Positions 63,425-64,000 of a DNA stretch of 64,000 nt are shown here, one piece after another. The first letter of the stretch is position 1; each line of letters begins with the position of its first letter. Source of the DNA: Dirofilaria immitis. Its lineage: Eukaryota; Nematoda; Chromadorea; Rhabditida; Onchocercidae. The notes under the pieces were generated by a model. It worked only from the letters and a program-made list of their open reading frames with translations, was not told the DNA's origin and made no database searches. The stretch spans positions 8,237,501-8,301,500 of the forward strand of contig JAKNDB010000068.1 in the NCBI GenBank assembly GCA_024305405.1. Direction: 5' to 3'. Both the position numbers and the translations under genes were made by a program.

Positions 63425-64000
63425 GTACTTCATTTTTTTTTTTTTTTCAAAGCATAATATGAATGCAGTTATCTGCAAAAAAATCAAGGAGAAAGAGAAA
63501 CGAAAAAACAAAAAAGTTATGAATAAAATAGAGTTATTATAACTGAAAATAATTAAGGAAAAATCATTAGTAAATTACAATTCAAGTATGAAACTAAAAA
63601 TTTGCCTTCCATGAGAATGATTTCATAAATTTTCGAACAATCTATAATTTTGGAATAAACTAGTATAATTGCAATAATTTCCCTTAGCTTGAGAAAACAG
63701 AAAAACATGCAAACTAGTTGGAATTAGTAATAAAATAATATTGGAAATTAACGGTAAAATCGACACTGAAAAGATGGTGAAAATAAAGTAGAATTAACGG
63801 AAAATCCCATTATGTTCTAAATTAATTCATCATATATGATATGCTTAATTTCGATTGCCTTTTAGGTGAGAATGTGACTTTTATTTACGAGAATTTTTCA
63901 ATTTTGCACTGAGACTGAAAAAGAGATTAGGATATTTCAAAGCTCAGCAATTTCAGTTGTATTGTTTTACTGATTTTATTAGGGATATAGCATATGTATT
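63425..64000 (+). other. intron of the DnaJ gene reaching the window edge
   Basis: AT-rich sequence after the GTACTT donor at 63425; no further exon of the substrate-binding domain was found before 64000. Confidence 0.5.

Overview
This window looks like nuclear DNA of a filarial (onchocercid) nematode. It is strongly AT-rich, its genes are split into many short exons with GT-AG introns, and probable spliced-leader acceptors sit just upstream of several start codons. The proteins are typically nematode (TWK potassium channel, UPAR/Ly6 protein, sulfate-permease homologue), and there is a decayed piece of Wolbachia-like DNA (truB-rpsO) at about 51.1-51.9 kb. The species cannot be fixed from the sequence alone. 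Names below rest on motif and homology recognition by eye; splice sites were chosen by GT-AG plus reading-phase consistency.

Layout. 0.7-1.9 kb (-): N-terminal exons of an SLC26/SulP anion transporter running off the left edge. 9.2-10.7 kb (-): secreted Cys-rich protein resembling MIG-18-type fibronectin-I repeats. 14.2-16.7 kb (-): complete four-exon GPI-type Ly6/UPAR protein. 20-26.5 kb (-): long multi-exon protein with a C-terminal PEHE domain (NSL1/MSL1 family of MOF acetyltransferase complexes). 28.4-31.3 kb (+): HAT1 histone acetyltransferase. 32.7-36.6 kb (+): delta-COP coatomer subunit. 40.6-42 kb (-): coiled-coil tail-anchored protein. 44.5-49.4 kb (-): a two-pore TWK/K2P potassium channel. 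57.3-60.0 kb (+): a second, 5'-truncated copy of the same channel. 61.7 kb to beyond 63.4 kb (+): mitochondrial DnaJ of the Tid1/DNAJA3 type, running off the right edge.

The most striking structure is a large inverted repeat. Arms at 44523-47545 and 56988-60009 (about 3.02 kb each) match almost base for base; the differences found are single-base length changes in A/T runs. The 9.4 kb spacer holds exon 1 of the left channel gene and the Wolbachia-derived fragment. The right arm ends 3 bp after the channel stop codon and is followed at once by a 57-bp second copy of sequence from about 300 bp upstream.

A second pattern runs through the window: at least 12 places in six conserved genes where the recognised protein continues only if one base is added to a short homopolymer. 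All are apparent deletions. The simplest reading is systematic homopolymer under-calling in the assembly, so the broken frames in HAT1, delta-COP, Tid1, SLC26, PEHE and TWK should not be read as pseudogenes without checking. Most of the remaining DNA is AT-rich intergenic or intronic sequence with microsatellites and short repeats.
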